DNA of 64,000 nucleotides. Source: Actinobacteria bacterium OK074 (lineage in GTDB: Bacteria; Actinomycetota; Actinomycetes; Streptomycetales; Streptomycetaceae). The stretch lies in assembly GCA_001298575.1 (NCBI GenBank), contig LJCV01000262.1, positions 1-64,000 on the forward strand, in the 5' to 3' direction. Below are positions 44,263 to 52,272 of the stretch, piece after piece; the stretch's first letter is position 1; each line of letters starts with the position of its first letter. The notes beneath the pieces were generated by a model. The model saw nothing but the letters and a program-made list of their open reading frames with translations. It was not told the DNA's origin and made no database searches. The position numbers and the translations under genes are program-made.

Positions 44263-44862
44263 ATGGCGACCACCCCGACCCTGACCGCCGAGCGCATCCT
44301 CGAAGCCACGGAGGAGGTGCTGCGCCGCCACGGCCCGGCCAAGGCCACCGTGGTGGACGTGGCCCGCGCGCTCGGCGTCAGCCACGGCAGCGTCTACCGC
44401 CATTTCGCCACGAAGGCGGCGCTGCGCGAGGCGGTGACCGAACGCTGGCTGGACCGTACGGCGTTGCTGCTGGCCGACATCGTCATCCGGGACATGGATC
44501 CGCGCGAGCGGCTCCGCGCCTGGCTGACGGCGCTGTTCGAGGCGAAGCGCGAGAAGGCGGGCGCCGACCCCGAACTCTTCGCCACGTTCAGCGTGTTGGC
44601 GGAGGAGGCCAGCGCCGCCGTCGACCGCCATCTCACCGATCTCACCACGCAGTTGACGACCATCGTGCGGGCCGGCATCGACGCGGGCGTCTTCATCGCC
44701 GACCTGGACGCGGCGGAGACGGCGACGGCCCTCTTCCAGGCCACGGGCCGCTTCCACGACCCGGCGTACGCGCGGTACTGGGTCGAACCGGGGATCGAGG
44801 GGGAGTTCGCGGCGGTGGTGGAGTTGTTGTTGCGGGGGGTGACGGCGGGCGCCGCTGCCTAG
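44263..44862 (+). CDS. TetR family transcriptional regulator
   Basis: A 199-residue repressor. The N-terminal HTH (about residues 8-55) is GPAKATVVDVARALGVSHGSVYRHF; the C-terminal helices bind an unknown ligand. ATG at 44263, 35 bases after the aldo/keto reductase, so the pair is probably one operon under the large inverted repeat at 43164-43201. It converges with the SDR gene 12 bases away. Confidence 0.88.
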   Translation: MATTPTLTAERILEATEEVLRRHGPAKATVVDVARALGVSHGSVYRHFATKAALREAVTERWLDRTALLLADIVIRDMDPRERLRAWLTALFEAKREKAGADPELFATFSVLAEEASAAVDRHLTDLTTQLTTIVRAGIDAGVFIADLDAAETATALFQATGRFHDPAYARYWVEPGIEGEFAAVVELLLRGVTAGAAA

Positions 44863-44874
44863 AAAAGTTTGGTG

Positions 44875-45618
44875 CTACCAGAGCACGGGGCCCTCGTCGT
44901 CGGTGAAGGTGCCGGTGGGGCCGTCGGCGGGGATCGTGGCCATGCGGACGGCGGCCGTGGCGCCCTGGGCCGGGGTGCGGTAGCCGGAGTGGTTGTTGAG
45001 GTCGGTGGCGCAGTAGCCGGGGCAGACGGCGTTGACCAGGATGCCGTCGGGGCGCAGCTCGCGCGCGTACTGGAGGGTCAGCGCGGTCAGGGCGGTCTTC
45101 GACGGGGAGTAGCCGGCGGAGATGGGCAGGTCGTCGGGGGAGAGGCCGCTGATGGCCGGGTCGGCCATGACGGCGAGGGAACCGGCGGCGCTGGAGACGT
45201 TGACGACGCGCGGGGCGGCCGAGCGGCGCAGCAGCGGCAGCAGGGTGTTGGTGACGGTCATGACGCCGTAGAAGTTGGTCTCGAAGATCTGGCGGATGGT
45301 GTCGAGGTCGGCGGTGCTGGGGCGTTGGGCGGCCCGGTCGCTGCCCGCGGGCGTGGCCACGCCCGCGTTGTTGACCAGCGCGTCGAGCCTGCCGTACCGG
45401 GCCTCGACCGCGTCGGCCGCCGCGGCGACGGAGGCGGGGTCGGTCACGTCGAGTACGACGGCGGTGACGTCGGCGCCGGTGGCGCGCAGCTCCGCGGCGG
45501 CCTTCTCACCCAGCTCGGCGTCGCGGGCGCCGATCACGACGGTGTGCCCGAGGGCGGCGAGCTGGGCGGCGATCTCGCGGCCGATGCCCTTGTTGCCGCC
45601 GGTGACCAGGATGATCAT
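44875..45618 (-). CDS. Short-chain dehydrogenase/reductase
   Basis: A 247-residue classical SDR. TGGNKGIG (about residues 6-13) binds the cofactor, NNAG is near 85, and the active-site Ser and YSPSK pair follow. It resembles the SDR at 32469. The ATG at 45618 is preferred; the in-frame extension to 45696 encodes a repetitive Asn/Glu/Ala/Thr stretch from tandem DNA repeats. Divergent from a LysR gene that likely controls it. Confidence 0.87.
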   Translation of the reverse strand: MIILVTGGNKGIGREIAAQLAALGHTVVIGARDAELGEKAAAELRATGADVTAVVLDVTDPASVAAAADAVEARYGRLDALVNNAGVATPAGSDRAAQRPSTADLDTIRQIFETNFYGVMTVTNTLLPLLRRSAAPRVVNVSSAAGSLAVMADPAISGLSPDDLPISAGYSPSKTALTALTLQYARELRPDGILVNAVCPGYCATDLNNHSGYRTPAQGATAAVRMATIPADGPTGTFTDDEGPVLW

Positions 45619-45766
45619 GGTTTCTGCCGTGTTTCCCGTGGTTTCCGCGTTTTCTACAGCGTTTTCTACGGTGTTTTCTGCGGTGTTCTCTGCCATGGCT
45701 CAAGGAGACCGCGGGGCGGTCCGTGCGGGCCAACACCGATGTCGTAGCGACCGATACTCTGCGGGT

Positions 45767-46690
45767 ATGGACGCACCTGAGACACGGGAGCTGACGTATT
45801 TCGTGGCCGTCGCCGAGGAGTTGCACTTCGGCCGCGCGGCCGAGCGGCTCGGCATGGCGCAGCCACCGCTGTCCCGCGCCATCCAGCGGCTCGAACGGCG
45901 GATGGGCGTGCCGCTGCTGGAGCGCACCAGCCGCGCGGTGAGCCTGACGCCCGCGGGCGTGGTCTTCCTCGCCGAGTGCCACAAGGCGCTCGACGCCGTC
46001 AACGCCGCCGTACGGCGGGCCCAGCGGGCGGGCCGGGCCCAGCCGCGGCTGCTCGTGGTGACCAAGCCCGGCGGGGACGCGGGCCTGCTCACGCGGATCA
46101 TGCCGCTGTACCGGCGGGACCCGGACGCCGTCGAGGTCGAGGTGGTGGTCTGCGGCATCGGCGAGCAGGCACCGATGCTGCGCGACGGCCGCGTCGACCT
46201 CGCCTTCCTGCACGCCCCGCACGACGACCTCAGTGGCTTCGACACCGAACTCCTGCTCACCCAGGACCAGGTGGCCGTGCTGCCCCGCGACCACCGGCTC
46301 GCCGACCGCGCCGCCCTGGTCCTGGCCGACCTCGCCGGCGAACCGACCCCCAGCTGGCCCGGGCCGGGGGCGAACGGTGCGGGCGGTGCGGGTGGCGCGG
46401 GCTCGGCCGGGGTGAACGGTGGTCTGGTGGTGCGTGACGGCGGTCAGTTGATGCAGCTGATCGCCCTGGGGCAGGCGGTCGCCGTACTCCCGGAGTCGGT
46501 TCGGCGCAACGCCCGCTCGGACGTGGTGTGCGTACCGGTACTGGACGCGCCGAGCACGATGGTCCTGCTGGCCTGGCCCGAGCGGACGAGGTCACGGGCG
46601 GTGGCGGCGTTCGTGCGGGCCAGCGCGGAGGTCGCGGGTGGGGGAGCCAGGGCGGGGGGAGGGGCGGTTGTGGAGCCCGGGTGGGGGTGA
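45767..46690 (+). CDS. LysR family transcriptional regulator
   Basis: A 307-residue regulator with the LysR HTH in the first 60 residues (LHFGRAAERLGMAQPPLSRAIQRLE) and a two-lobe effector domain. A glycine/alanine-rich stretch (about residues 204-218, GANGAGGAGGAGSAG) is inserted where the effector domain normally has a compact loop. ATG at 45767, divergent from the SDR gene 148 bases away, where ACCGAT occurs twice. Confidence 0.87.
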   Translation: MDAPETRELTYFVAVAEELHFGRAAERLGMAQPPLSRAIQRLERRMGVPLLERTSRAVSLTPAGVVFLAECHKALDAVNAAVRRAQRAGRAQPRLLVVTKPGGDAGLLTRIMPLYRRDPDAVEVEVVVCGIGEQAPMLRDGRVDLAFLHAPHDDLSGFDTELLLTQDQVAVLPRDHRLADRAALVLADLAGEPTPSWPGPGANGAGGAGGAGSAGVNGGLVVRDGGQLMQLIALGQAVAVLPESVRRNARSDVVCVPVLDAPSTMVLLAWPERTRSRAVAAFVRASAEVAGGGARAGGGAVVEPGWG

Positions 46691-46712
46691 CCGCGATCGG
46701 TAGCCCGTGTGT

Positions 46713-47165
46713 CTACGACACGCAGAACTCGTTGCCCTCCGGGTCCCGCATGACCCACCAGTGCCCCGCCGGGCCCTGGTCGACCTCCTTGGCGCGGGTC
46801 GCGCCCAGGGTCTCCAGGCGGGCCACCAGGGCGTCCCGGCCGCCGGGGTCCGCGTGGACGTCCAGGTGCAGGCGGTTCTTGGCCGTCTTCGGTTCCGGGA
46901 CGTCCTGGAAGAGGATCCGGCGCCCCTGGCCTATGCCCGTCGTCTCGTCGTACGGGTCCGCCGGGTGCCGTATCGCCGCGAAGCCGCGGAAGAAGCGGCG
47001 TCCGCCGTGCTCCGCGACCGAGGACTCGGGGAGCTGCCCCGCCTTCAGCAGGTGGGCGATCAGCTCGGTGTTGTCCTCCACCTCGTACTCCAGCGCGGCG
47101 GCCCAGAACTCGGCGAGAGCGGGGGCCTCCCGGGTGTCGACGACCAGTTTCCAGTGCAGTGCCAT
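46713..47165 (-). CDS. VOC/glyoxalase-like protein
   Basis: A 150-residue vicinal-oxygen-chelate fold protein of the glyoxalase-like family, shown by the opening LVVDTREAPALAEFWAAAL and the closing WWVMRDPEGNEFCV. Substrate unknown. ATG at 47165. Convergent with the LysR gene. Confidence 0.82.
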   Translation of the reverse strand: MALHWKLVVDTREAPALAEFWAAALEYEVEDNTELIAHLLKAGQLPESSVAEHGGRRFFRGFAAIRHPADPYDETTGIGQGRRILFQDVPEPKTAKNRLHLDVHADPGGRDALVARLETLGATRAKEVDQGPAGHWWVMRDPEGNEFCVS

Positions 47166-47294
47166 ACATCCGGTATAGCCCCTGCCACTGACAACGGCCT
47201 CCGGGCACCGACCCCGACCGCTTTCGGTGGACCTGGTGGACCTGGTGGACCCGGTGGGCTCAGCGGGCTCGGTGGGCTCAATGGGCTGGTGGGC

Positions 47295-47501
47295 TCACCC
47301 CTCCGACGGGTCCACCGTCGCCTGGTGCTCCTCCGCGAGGTGCTCCTGTGCCTTCAGCCACGGCAGGAACTGCGCGCTCTTGCGCCAGCCGCACGTGTCG
47401 CAGGCGATCGTGCGCTGGACTCCGGACCGCAGGACCCGCACGGTGTGTTCCCGGCCGTGCTGGTCCCAGCGGCTGACCTTGCTCGTGTTGATCTGCAGCA
47501 T
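47295..47501 (-). CDS. Small hypothetical protein with a Cys pair
   Basis: A 68-residue basic protein with CDTCGW (a single CxxC) and an acidic C-terminus. The ATG at 47501 opens MLQINTSKVSRWD; a longer in-frame start at 47681 would add a proline-rich stretch and is less likely. No function can be assigned. Confidence 0.55.
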   Translation of the reverse strand: MLQINTSKVSRWDQHGREHTVRVLRSGVQRTIACDTCGWRKSAQFLPWLKAQEHLAEEHQATVDPSEG

Positions 47502-47740
47502 GTGCGACGCCTCCAGCGCCTCGCGCAAAGACAACGGCCCGTGCAGCAAGGAGTGTGCAGCATCCGGAAGATCAACGGTGTTACTTGTGTGTTGAGTTGG
47601 GTGAGGGATTGGTGTTCGTCCGTTGACGGACGGCCCGGCTGACGACACCGGACCGCCCGTCTGCCGGCCGGACGGCGCCACGGGAATACGGGAATCCCGG
47701 TCGGCGCAACCGAGTTGAAGGACACGAAGGAAGGGAGCCG

Positions 47741-48649
47741 ATGAGTCTTCGTCAGTTCGAGTACGCCCTGGCCGTCGCCGAACAGGGCTCGGTGACGGCG
47801 GCGGCGGAACTGCTGCACGTCGCTCAGCCGTCGGTCTCCCAGCAGATCCGCGGTCTGGAACGGGAACTCGGCGTGGAACTGTTCGCCCGCACGCCGACCG
47901 GACTCGTGCCCACCGCGGTCGGCCGTGCGTTCCTGCGGGAGGCGGAGGTCGCGGTGAGCGCGTCGCGGCGGGCGCGGGCGACGGCGCGGGCCGGTGCCGA
48001 GGAGTTGGTGGGCGAGCTGGTGGTCTCGGTCCAACTGGGCCTCGGCACCCGGCAGTTGCCGGGCGCGCTGGGCGTACTGCGGCGCCGTTTCCCGCGGCTG
48101 GAGGTCACCGTCTTCGAGGAGCCCAGCTCCGCCGAACTGGAGCGGCTGTGCCGCCGGGGCGTGCTGGACCTCGCCCTGATGGCCGCGTGCGAGCGCACCC
48201 CCGCCCACGCCCACCACCTCGGCGCCGAGGAGTTCGTCGTGGTGCTGGGCGCCGGGCACCCGCAACTCGCCGCGGACCGGGTCGAGTTGCGCGAACTGGC
48301 GGGGGAGCCGTGGGTACGGTTCGACCGCGACAGCGCGCTCGACGCCGTCATGCTGAACGTGCTGCGGGACCACGACCCGACGCCCGCCACGGCCGCCCGC
48401 GTGTCCCAGACGGCGACGGCCGTGCGCTGGGCCGCCCAGGGACTGGGGGCGACGCTCGTCCCGGCCGCTGCGGTGCCCCACGGCCACGAGCACCTCGTTC
48501 GCCCGGTGTCCCCGGCCGTGTCCCTGCCCGTCCTCGCCGTACTCCGGCCGGGCGCGGGCCCGGCGGAGACGACGCTGCTCGAACTCCTGCGCCGGGAGAC
48601 TTGGGCGGATTCCACCTCTGCTTCCGATTCTTTCTCACCGGTGTCCTGA
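47741..48649 (+). CDS. LysR family transcriptional regulator
   Basis: A 302-residue regulator, with HTH segment AEQGSVTAAAELLHVAQPSVSQQIRGLE in the first 45 residues. ATG at 47741 with AAGGGAG upstream. It converges with an SDR gene; a dyad of LysR-box type lies before that SDR gene (49575-49591), suggesting regulation at a distance. Its stop codon sits in the loop of a perfect hairpin. Confidence 0.88.
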   Translation: MSLRQFEYALAVAEQGSVTAAAELLHVAQPSVSQQIRGLERELGVELFARTPTGLVPTAVGRAFLREAEVAVSASRRARATARAGAEELVGELVVSVQLGLGTRQLPGALGVLRRRFPRLEVTVFEEPSSAELERLCRRGVLDLALMAACERTPAHAHHLGAEEFVVVLGAGHPQLAADRVELRELAGEPWVRFDRDSALDAVMLNVLRDHDPTPATAARVSQTATAVRWAAQGLGATLVPAAAVPHGHEHLVRPVSPAVSLPVLAVLRPGAGPAETTLLELLRRETWADSTSASDSFSPVS

Positions 48650-48666
48650 CGGCGGTGAGAAAGAAT
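48627..48666 (+). terminator. Hairpin across the LysR stop codon
   Basis: ATTCTTTCTCACCG and CGGTGAGAAAGAAT are perfect 14-base arms with a 12-base loop that contains the TGA stop of the LysR gene. Probable terminator, perhaps bidirectional with the neighbouring hairpin. Confidence 0.65.
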
Positions 48667-48682
48667 TGGAACCGGATTTCCG

Positions 48683-48714
48683 GAATTCCCCCGGCGTCAC
48701 CCCCGGGGGAATTC
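48683..48714 (-). terminator. Hairpin across the SDR stop codon
   Basis: GAATTCCCCCGG and CCGGGGGAATTC are perfect 12-base arms flanking eight bases that include the SDR stop. Probable terminator for the minus-strand SDR. Confidence 0.65.
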
Positions 48715-49485
48715 ACCGCCGTCCACGAAGAGATTGGTTCCGGTCAGCCAGCTCGCGCGGTCGGAGACGAGGAACAGGACCGCGTCGGCGATGTCGTCGG
48801 GCCGGCCGTCGCGTCCCAGCGGCGGGGTGTCGGTGGCGCCGGCCCCGCTCGGTGCCGGGGCCAGGCGCGCCCACTGCTCCCGGGCCGCCTCGCCGCCGGG
48901 GGTGGCGACCCGGCCGGGGCTCACGGTGTTGACCCGGATGCCGGACGGGGCCAGTTGCAGGGCCATGCCCCGGCTGTAGTTCTCCAGCGCCGCCTTGGCC
49001 GCCGTGTAGTGCAGGAACGGTCCCATCGGGGTGAGCACCGCGGCCGAGGAGACGTGCACGATCGTCCCGGAACGCTGTTCCCGCATCCCCGGTACCAGCA
49101 GCGAGTCCAGCCGTACCGCCGCCAGGTAGTTCCAGTCCAGCGCGTCCTGCCACTCCTCGTCGGGGATGTCCAAGGGGTCCTTGTGCGGTTGCGCCCCGCC
49201 GGTGTTGTGGACCAGGACGTCCACCCCGCCGAGCACCTCCCGCGCGGCTTCGGCGAGCGTCTCCGCCCCGGCCCGGGTCCGCACGTCGGCCGCGACGAAG
49301 GCGGCGCCCTCCGGCACCGTGCTCGTCGCCGACCTGGCGGTCGTGAGCACCTCGGCGCCCGCGTCCAGGAGCCGACGTACGATCGCCGCCCCGATTCCGC
49401 GCGAACCACCCGTGACCAGGGCCCGCTTTCCCGCGAGTTCCCGCGTTCCCGATACGTTCTCAATCGCTGTCTCAATTGTGGCCAT
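48697..49485 (-). CDS. Short-chain dehydrogenase/reductase (FabG-like)
   Basis: A 262-residue SDR. The cofactor loop is TGGSRGIG (about residues 26-33), NTGG replaces the usual NNAG near 100, and YTAAK carries the active-site tyrosine and lysine. The C-terminal FVDGG is typical of FabG-like enzymes. ATG at 49485. Candidate target of the LysR at 47741. Confidence 0.88.
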   Translation of the reverse strand: MATIETAIENVSGTRELAGKRALVTGGSRGIGAAIVRRLLDAGAEVLTTARSATSTVPEGAAFVAADVRTRAGAETLAEAAREVLGGVDVLVHNTGGAQPHKDPLDIPDEEWQDALDWNYLAAVRLDSLLVPGMREQRSGTIVHVSSAAVLTPMGPFLHYTAAKAALENYSRGMALQLAPSGIRVNTVSPGRVATPGGEAAREQWARLAPAPSGAGATDTPPLGRDGRPDDIADAVLFLVSDRASWLTGTNLFVDGGEFPRG

Positions 49486-49574
49486 GCTGCCGGTCCTCTC
49501 CATCGCGTTTCCGCCGCTGATTCACGGTAGATCCGGAAAGGAAAGAGAGGCAAAGACCAATTGTCAGCACGGGG

Positions 49575-49591
49575 TATAGGAGATCCCTATA
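49575..49591. promoter_or_regulatory. TATAGG-N5-CCTATA dyad, candidate LysR box
   Basis: A perfect 6-5-6 inverted repeat, matching the T-N11-A scheme of LysR binding sites, lies 90 bases before the SDR start and 4 bases beyond the MFS stop. The A/T-rich arms are unusual in this sequence. Confidence 0.45.
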
Positions 49592-49594
49592 GCG

Positions 49595-51025
49595 TTACAC
49601 GATCGTCCGTGGCAGCCGCAGACTCAGCCCGGCCGTCAGAATCACCCCCGCCGCCTGCACCAGCAGCGTCGTCACCAGGGCGTCCCGCATGCCCAACCCC
49701 GGTATCAGGGCCAGGAAGAGGGTGCCGAGGGTGGCGACGCCAAGGGCCAGGGACGACTGTTGCGTGGTCACCATGACCCCGCTGCCGACGCCCGCCCGTG
49801 CCGCGGGCACCTCGGAGAGGATGATCCGGAAGAGGATGGGGAGTTGGAGCGCCTGGCCCCCGCCCGCGAGCGCCGCGCCCGGCATGAGGTCCAGGAGGCC
49901 CAGGTGCGGCCACGACCGCCACGCGGCCAGCGTGATCAGCGCGACCCCGGCGAACTGGACGATCCCGCCCGCCGTCACCACCCGGGTGCCGTACCGCGCC
50001 ACCAGCCGCGGCCCGCACAGCGAGACGACGAAGAACACCGCGGCCATCGGCGCCAGCGCCATCCCGGCCGCCACCGGGCCCAGCCCCTCGCCCCGTTGGA
50101 GCGCCACCGCGATCACGAACATGAAGCCGCTGAACCCGATCGAGAACGGCACGATCATCACCAGACCGCGCCGCAGCGAGGCCAGCGCGAGCAGGCTCGG
50201 CGGCACCAGGGGCGTACGGCCGAGCCGGTCCGCCCGGCGTTCGACGGCGTAGAAGGCGCCCGCCACGAACGGGAACGCGGCCAGCGCCAGCCAGGTCCAC
50301 AGTGGCCAGCCCGCCGCGCGGCCCTCGGTGAGCGGCAGCAGGAGGGTCAGCAGGGACGCGGCGAGCAGGACGGTGCCGGGGCCGTCCACGGGCTCCGGGT
50401 GCGGTGAACGCGTGTCCGGGACCCTGCGGGCGGCGAGGACCAGCCCCACGACGACGACCGGCACGTTCACCAGGAACACCGAACGCCAGCCCGTACCAGC
50501 GATGTTGGCGGCCACGAGGACACCGCCGAGGATCTGGCCGACCACCATGGAGAGTCCGGCCGTGGCGCCGTACATGCTCATGGCCTTGGCGCGGCGCGCT
50601 CCCGTGGTCGTCGCCTGGATGGTGGCCAGCACCTGCGGCAGCATCGCCGCGGAGGCCGCGCCCTGCGCGATGCGGGCCGCCACCAGCGTCCAGGCGCTCG
50701 GCGCGAGGCCGCATGCCAGCGAGGTGAGGCCGAAGGCCGCCATCCCGCCGAGGAACAGCCGTCGGCGCCCGAAGAGGTCGCCGAGCCGGCCGCCGAGGAC
50801 GAGCAGGACGGCGTACGCCACCCCGTACCCGGCGACGACGAGTTCCAGCACGGCCTCGCTCGCGTGCAGGTCCTTGCCCATGGTCGGCAGGGCCACGTTG
50901 ACGATGAAGAAGTCGATGAGGGGGAGTGCCGCGGCGAGCAGCACGGTGAAGAGTCCGGCTCCGCCGAGCGCGGCGGTGGGTTCCGCCGGGGAGCGGACGG
51001 TCGGGGTGGTCGCAGTCTCGGTCAC
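49595..51025 (-). CDS. MFS drug exporter (DHA2/QacA-like)
   Basis: A 476-residue transporter with about fourteen helices. Motif A-like GGRLGDLFGRRR (about residues 80-91) and the opening LPLIDFFIVNVALPTMGKDL mark the 14-helix drug-proton antiporters. The GTG at 51025 is the start. Divergent from an MmyB-type XRE gene, with a perfect dyad between. Substrate unknown. Confidence 0.88.
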   Translation of the reverse strand: MTETATTPTVRSPAEPTAALGGAGLFTVLLAAALPLIDFFIVNVALPTMGKDLHASEAVLELVVAGYGVAYAVLLVLGGRLGDLFGRRRLFLGGMAAFGLTSLACGLAPSAWTLVAARIAQGAASAAMLPQVLATIQATTTGARRAKAMSMYGATAGLSMVVGQILGGVLVAANIAGTGWRSVFLVNVPVVVVGLVLAARRVPDTRSPHPEPVDGPGTVLLAASLLTLLLPLTEGRAAGWPLWTWLALAAFPFVAGAFYAVERRADRLGRTPLVPPSLLALASLRRGLVMIVPFSIGFSGFMFVIAVALQRGEGLGPVAAGMALAPMAAVFFVVSLCGPRLVARYGTRVVTAGGIVQFAGVALITLAAWRSWPHLGLLDLMPGAALAGGGQALQLPILFRIILSEVPAARAGVGSGVMVTTQQSSLALGVATLGTLFLALIPGLGMRDALVTTLLVQAAGVILTAGLSLRLPRTIV

Positions 51026-51055
51026 GGATCCGATGATCCGCTTGTCTTGAGAGGG

Positions 51056-51081
51056 GTACCAGAGTGTCTTTATCCTGGTAC
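51056..51081. promoter_or_regulatory. GTACCAG-N12-CTGGTAC dyad between MFS and XRE genes
   Basis: A perfect 7-12-7 inverted repeat in the 111-base divergent gap. Best candidate for the XRE operator controlling the exporter and itself. Confidence 0.55.
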
Positions 51082-51136
51082 AAGGAGTACCTGGAAACAG
51101 GGTCCAACAGGGTCCGGTGGACGGCACGCTGGAGGC

Positions 51137-52054
51137 ATGACGATGGCGATCCCGGTGGACGAGACGGCGGCGGAGCAGGTGCCGGAGGAACAGGTGCCGG
51201 AGGCGCGCGAGTCGGTGATCCGCCGCCACGAACTCGCCGCGTTCCTGCGGCACCGCCGCGAACACGTCACCCCCGAGCAGGTCGGGCTGGAGCGCGGCCG
51301 GCGCCGTCGTACGCCCGGCCTGCGGCGCGAGGAGGTCGCGCAGCTCTCCGCGGTCGGCGTCACCTGGTACACCTGGCTCGAACAGGCGCGCAACATCCAG
51401 GTCTCCGTCCAGGTCCTCGACGCCCTGGCCCGCGCCTTGCTGCTCGACCCGGGCGAACGCGCCCACCTCTTCAACCTCGCCGGCGCCACCGACCCCCGAC
51501 CCGGCTCGAACTGCCCCACCATCACCCCGGCCCAACACCAGCTCCTGCGCCAGCTGGAGCCGATCCCCGCGTGCATCCAGAACAGCCGCTACGACATCCT
51601 CGCCCACAACCGCACCTACGGCCTGCTCCTCTGCGACCTCGACGAAATCCCGCCGGAGGACCGCAACTTCATGCTGCTCTGCTTCACGCACGAGCAATGG
51701 CGGTCGGCGATCGTGGAGTTGGACGAGGTGCTGCGGGTCATGACCGCGAAGTTCCGTACGGCGATGGGTGGGCACCTGGGGGAGCCGACCTGGAAGACCC
51801 TGCACAAGCGGTTGTTGACGGAGTCGGCGGAGTTCCGTGAGGTGTGGGGGCGGTACGAGGTGACGGGGTTGCGCACCAGCAAGCGGAAGCAGTTCCGCAA
51901 CGCGCATGTGGGGTTGCTGTCGGTGGACCACACGGATATGTGGCTGACGCCCAACGGGGGGCCGCGGATGGTGTCTTATGTGCCTGCGGACGACGCGTCC
52001 CGCGAAGGGTTGGAGAAGCTTTATGCGATTGCGCTGGAGCGGGAGGGGAGTTGA
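51137..52054 (+). CDS. XRE-type regulator with MmyB-like ligand domain
   Basis: A 305-residue regulator. The HTH part has RRTPGLRREEVAQLSAVGVTWYTWLEQARNIQVS-type sequence (about residues 58-95); the MmyB-like domain starts near 125. ATG at 51137 with GGAGG. Divergent from the MFS exporter, so it likely regulates export. The dispersed Streptomyces-type 3' repeat follows its stop. Confidence 0.88.
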   Translation: MTMAIPVDETAAEQVPEEQVPEARESVIRRHELAAFLRHRREHVTPEQVGLERGRRRRTPGLRREEVAQLSAVGVTWYTWLEQARNIQVSVQVLDALARALLLDPGERAHLFNLAGATDPRPGSNCPTITPAQHQLLRQLEPIPACIQNSRYDILAHNRTYGLLLCDLDEIPPEDRNFMLLCFTHEQWRSAIVELDEVLRVMTAKFRTAMGGHLGEPTWKTLHKRLLTESAEFREVWGRYEVTGLRTSKRKQFRNAHVGLLSVDHTDMWLTPNGGPRMVSYVPADDASREGLEKLYAIALEREGS

Positions 52055-52084
52055 AGGGGGCGGGGGGTTGGGTGCGGGTCTGTG

Positions 52085-52230
52085 GGGGTTGCTCGCGCAG
52101 TTCCCCGCGCCCCTGAAAAGCGGGCTGCGCCCTGCTTTTCGAGGGCGTCAACGTTTGGGTGCGGGCCCGTGGGGGCTGGGCGCGCCGTTCCCCGCGCCCC
52201 TGGAAAGCCTGGGGCTGCGCCCCGCTTTTA
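52085..52230. repeat. Two copies of the dispersed 3' repeat with hairpins
   Basis: Copies at 52085-52140 and 52171-52230 share the TTCCCCGCGCCCCTG core, each followed by a hairpin: GAAAAGC/GCTTTTC (52115-52121 with 52134-52140) and a similar AAAGC/GCTTT stem near 52204-52228. The copies are about 86 bases apart. The hairpins could act as terminators for the XRE gene and the convergent MFS gene. Confidence 0.65.
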
Positions 52231-52272
52231 AGGCGTGCTCACCCTCCTGTTTGAGGCGTGCTCACCCTCCTG
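52231..52272. repeat. 23-base-period direct repeat across the MFS stop
   Basis: AGGCGTGCTCACCCTCCTG occurs at 52231-52249 and 52254-52272, exactly. The second copy includes the minus-strand MFS stop. Confidence 0.7.
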
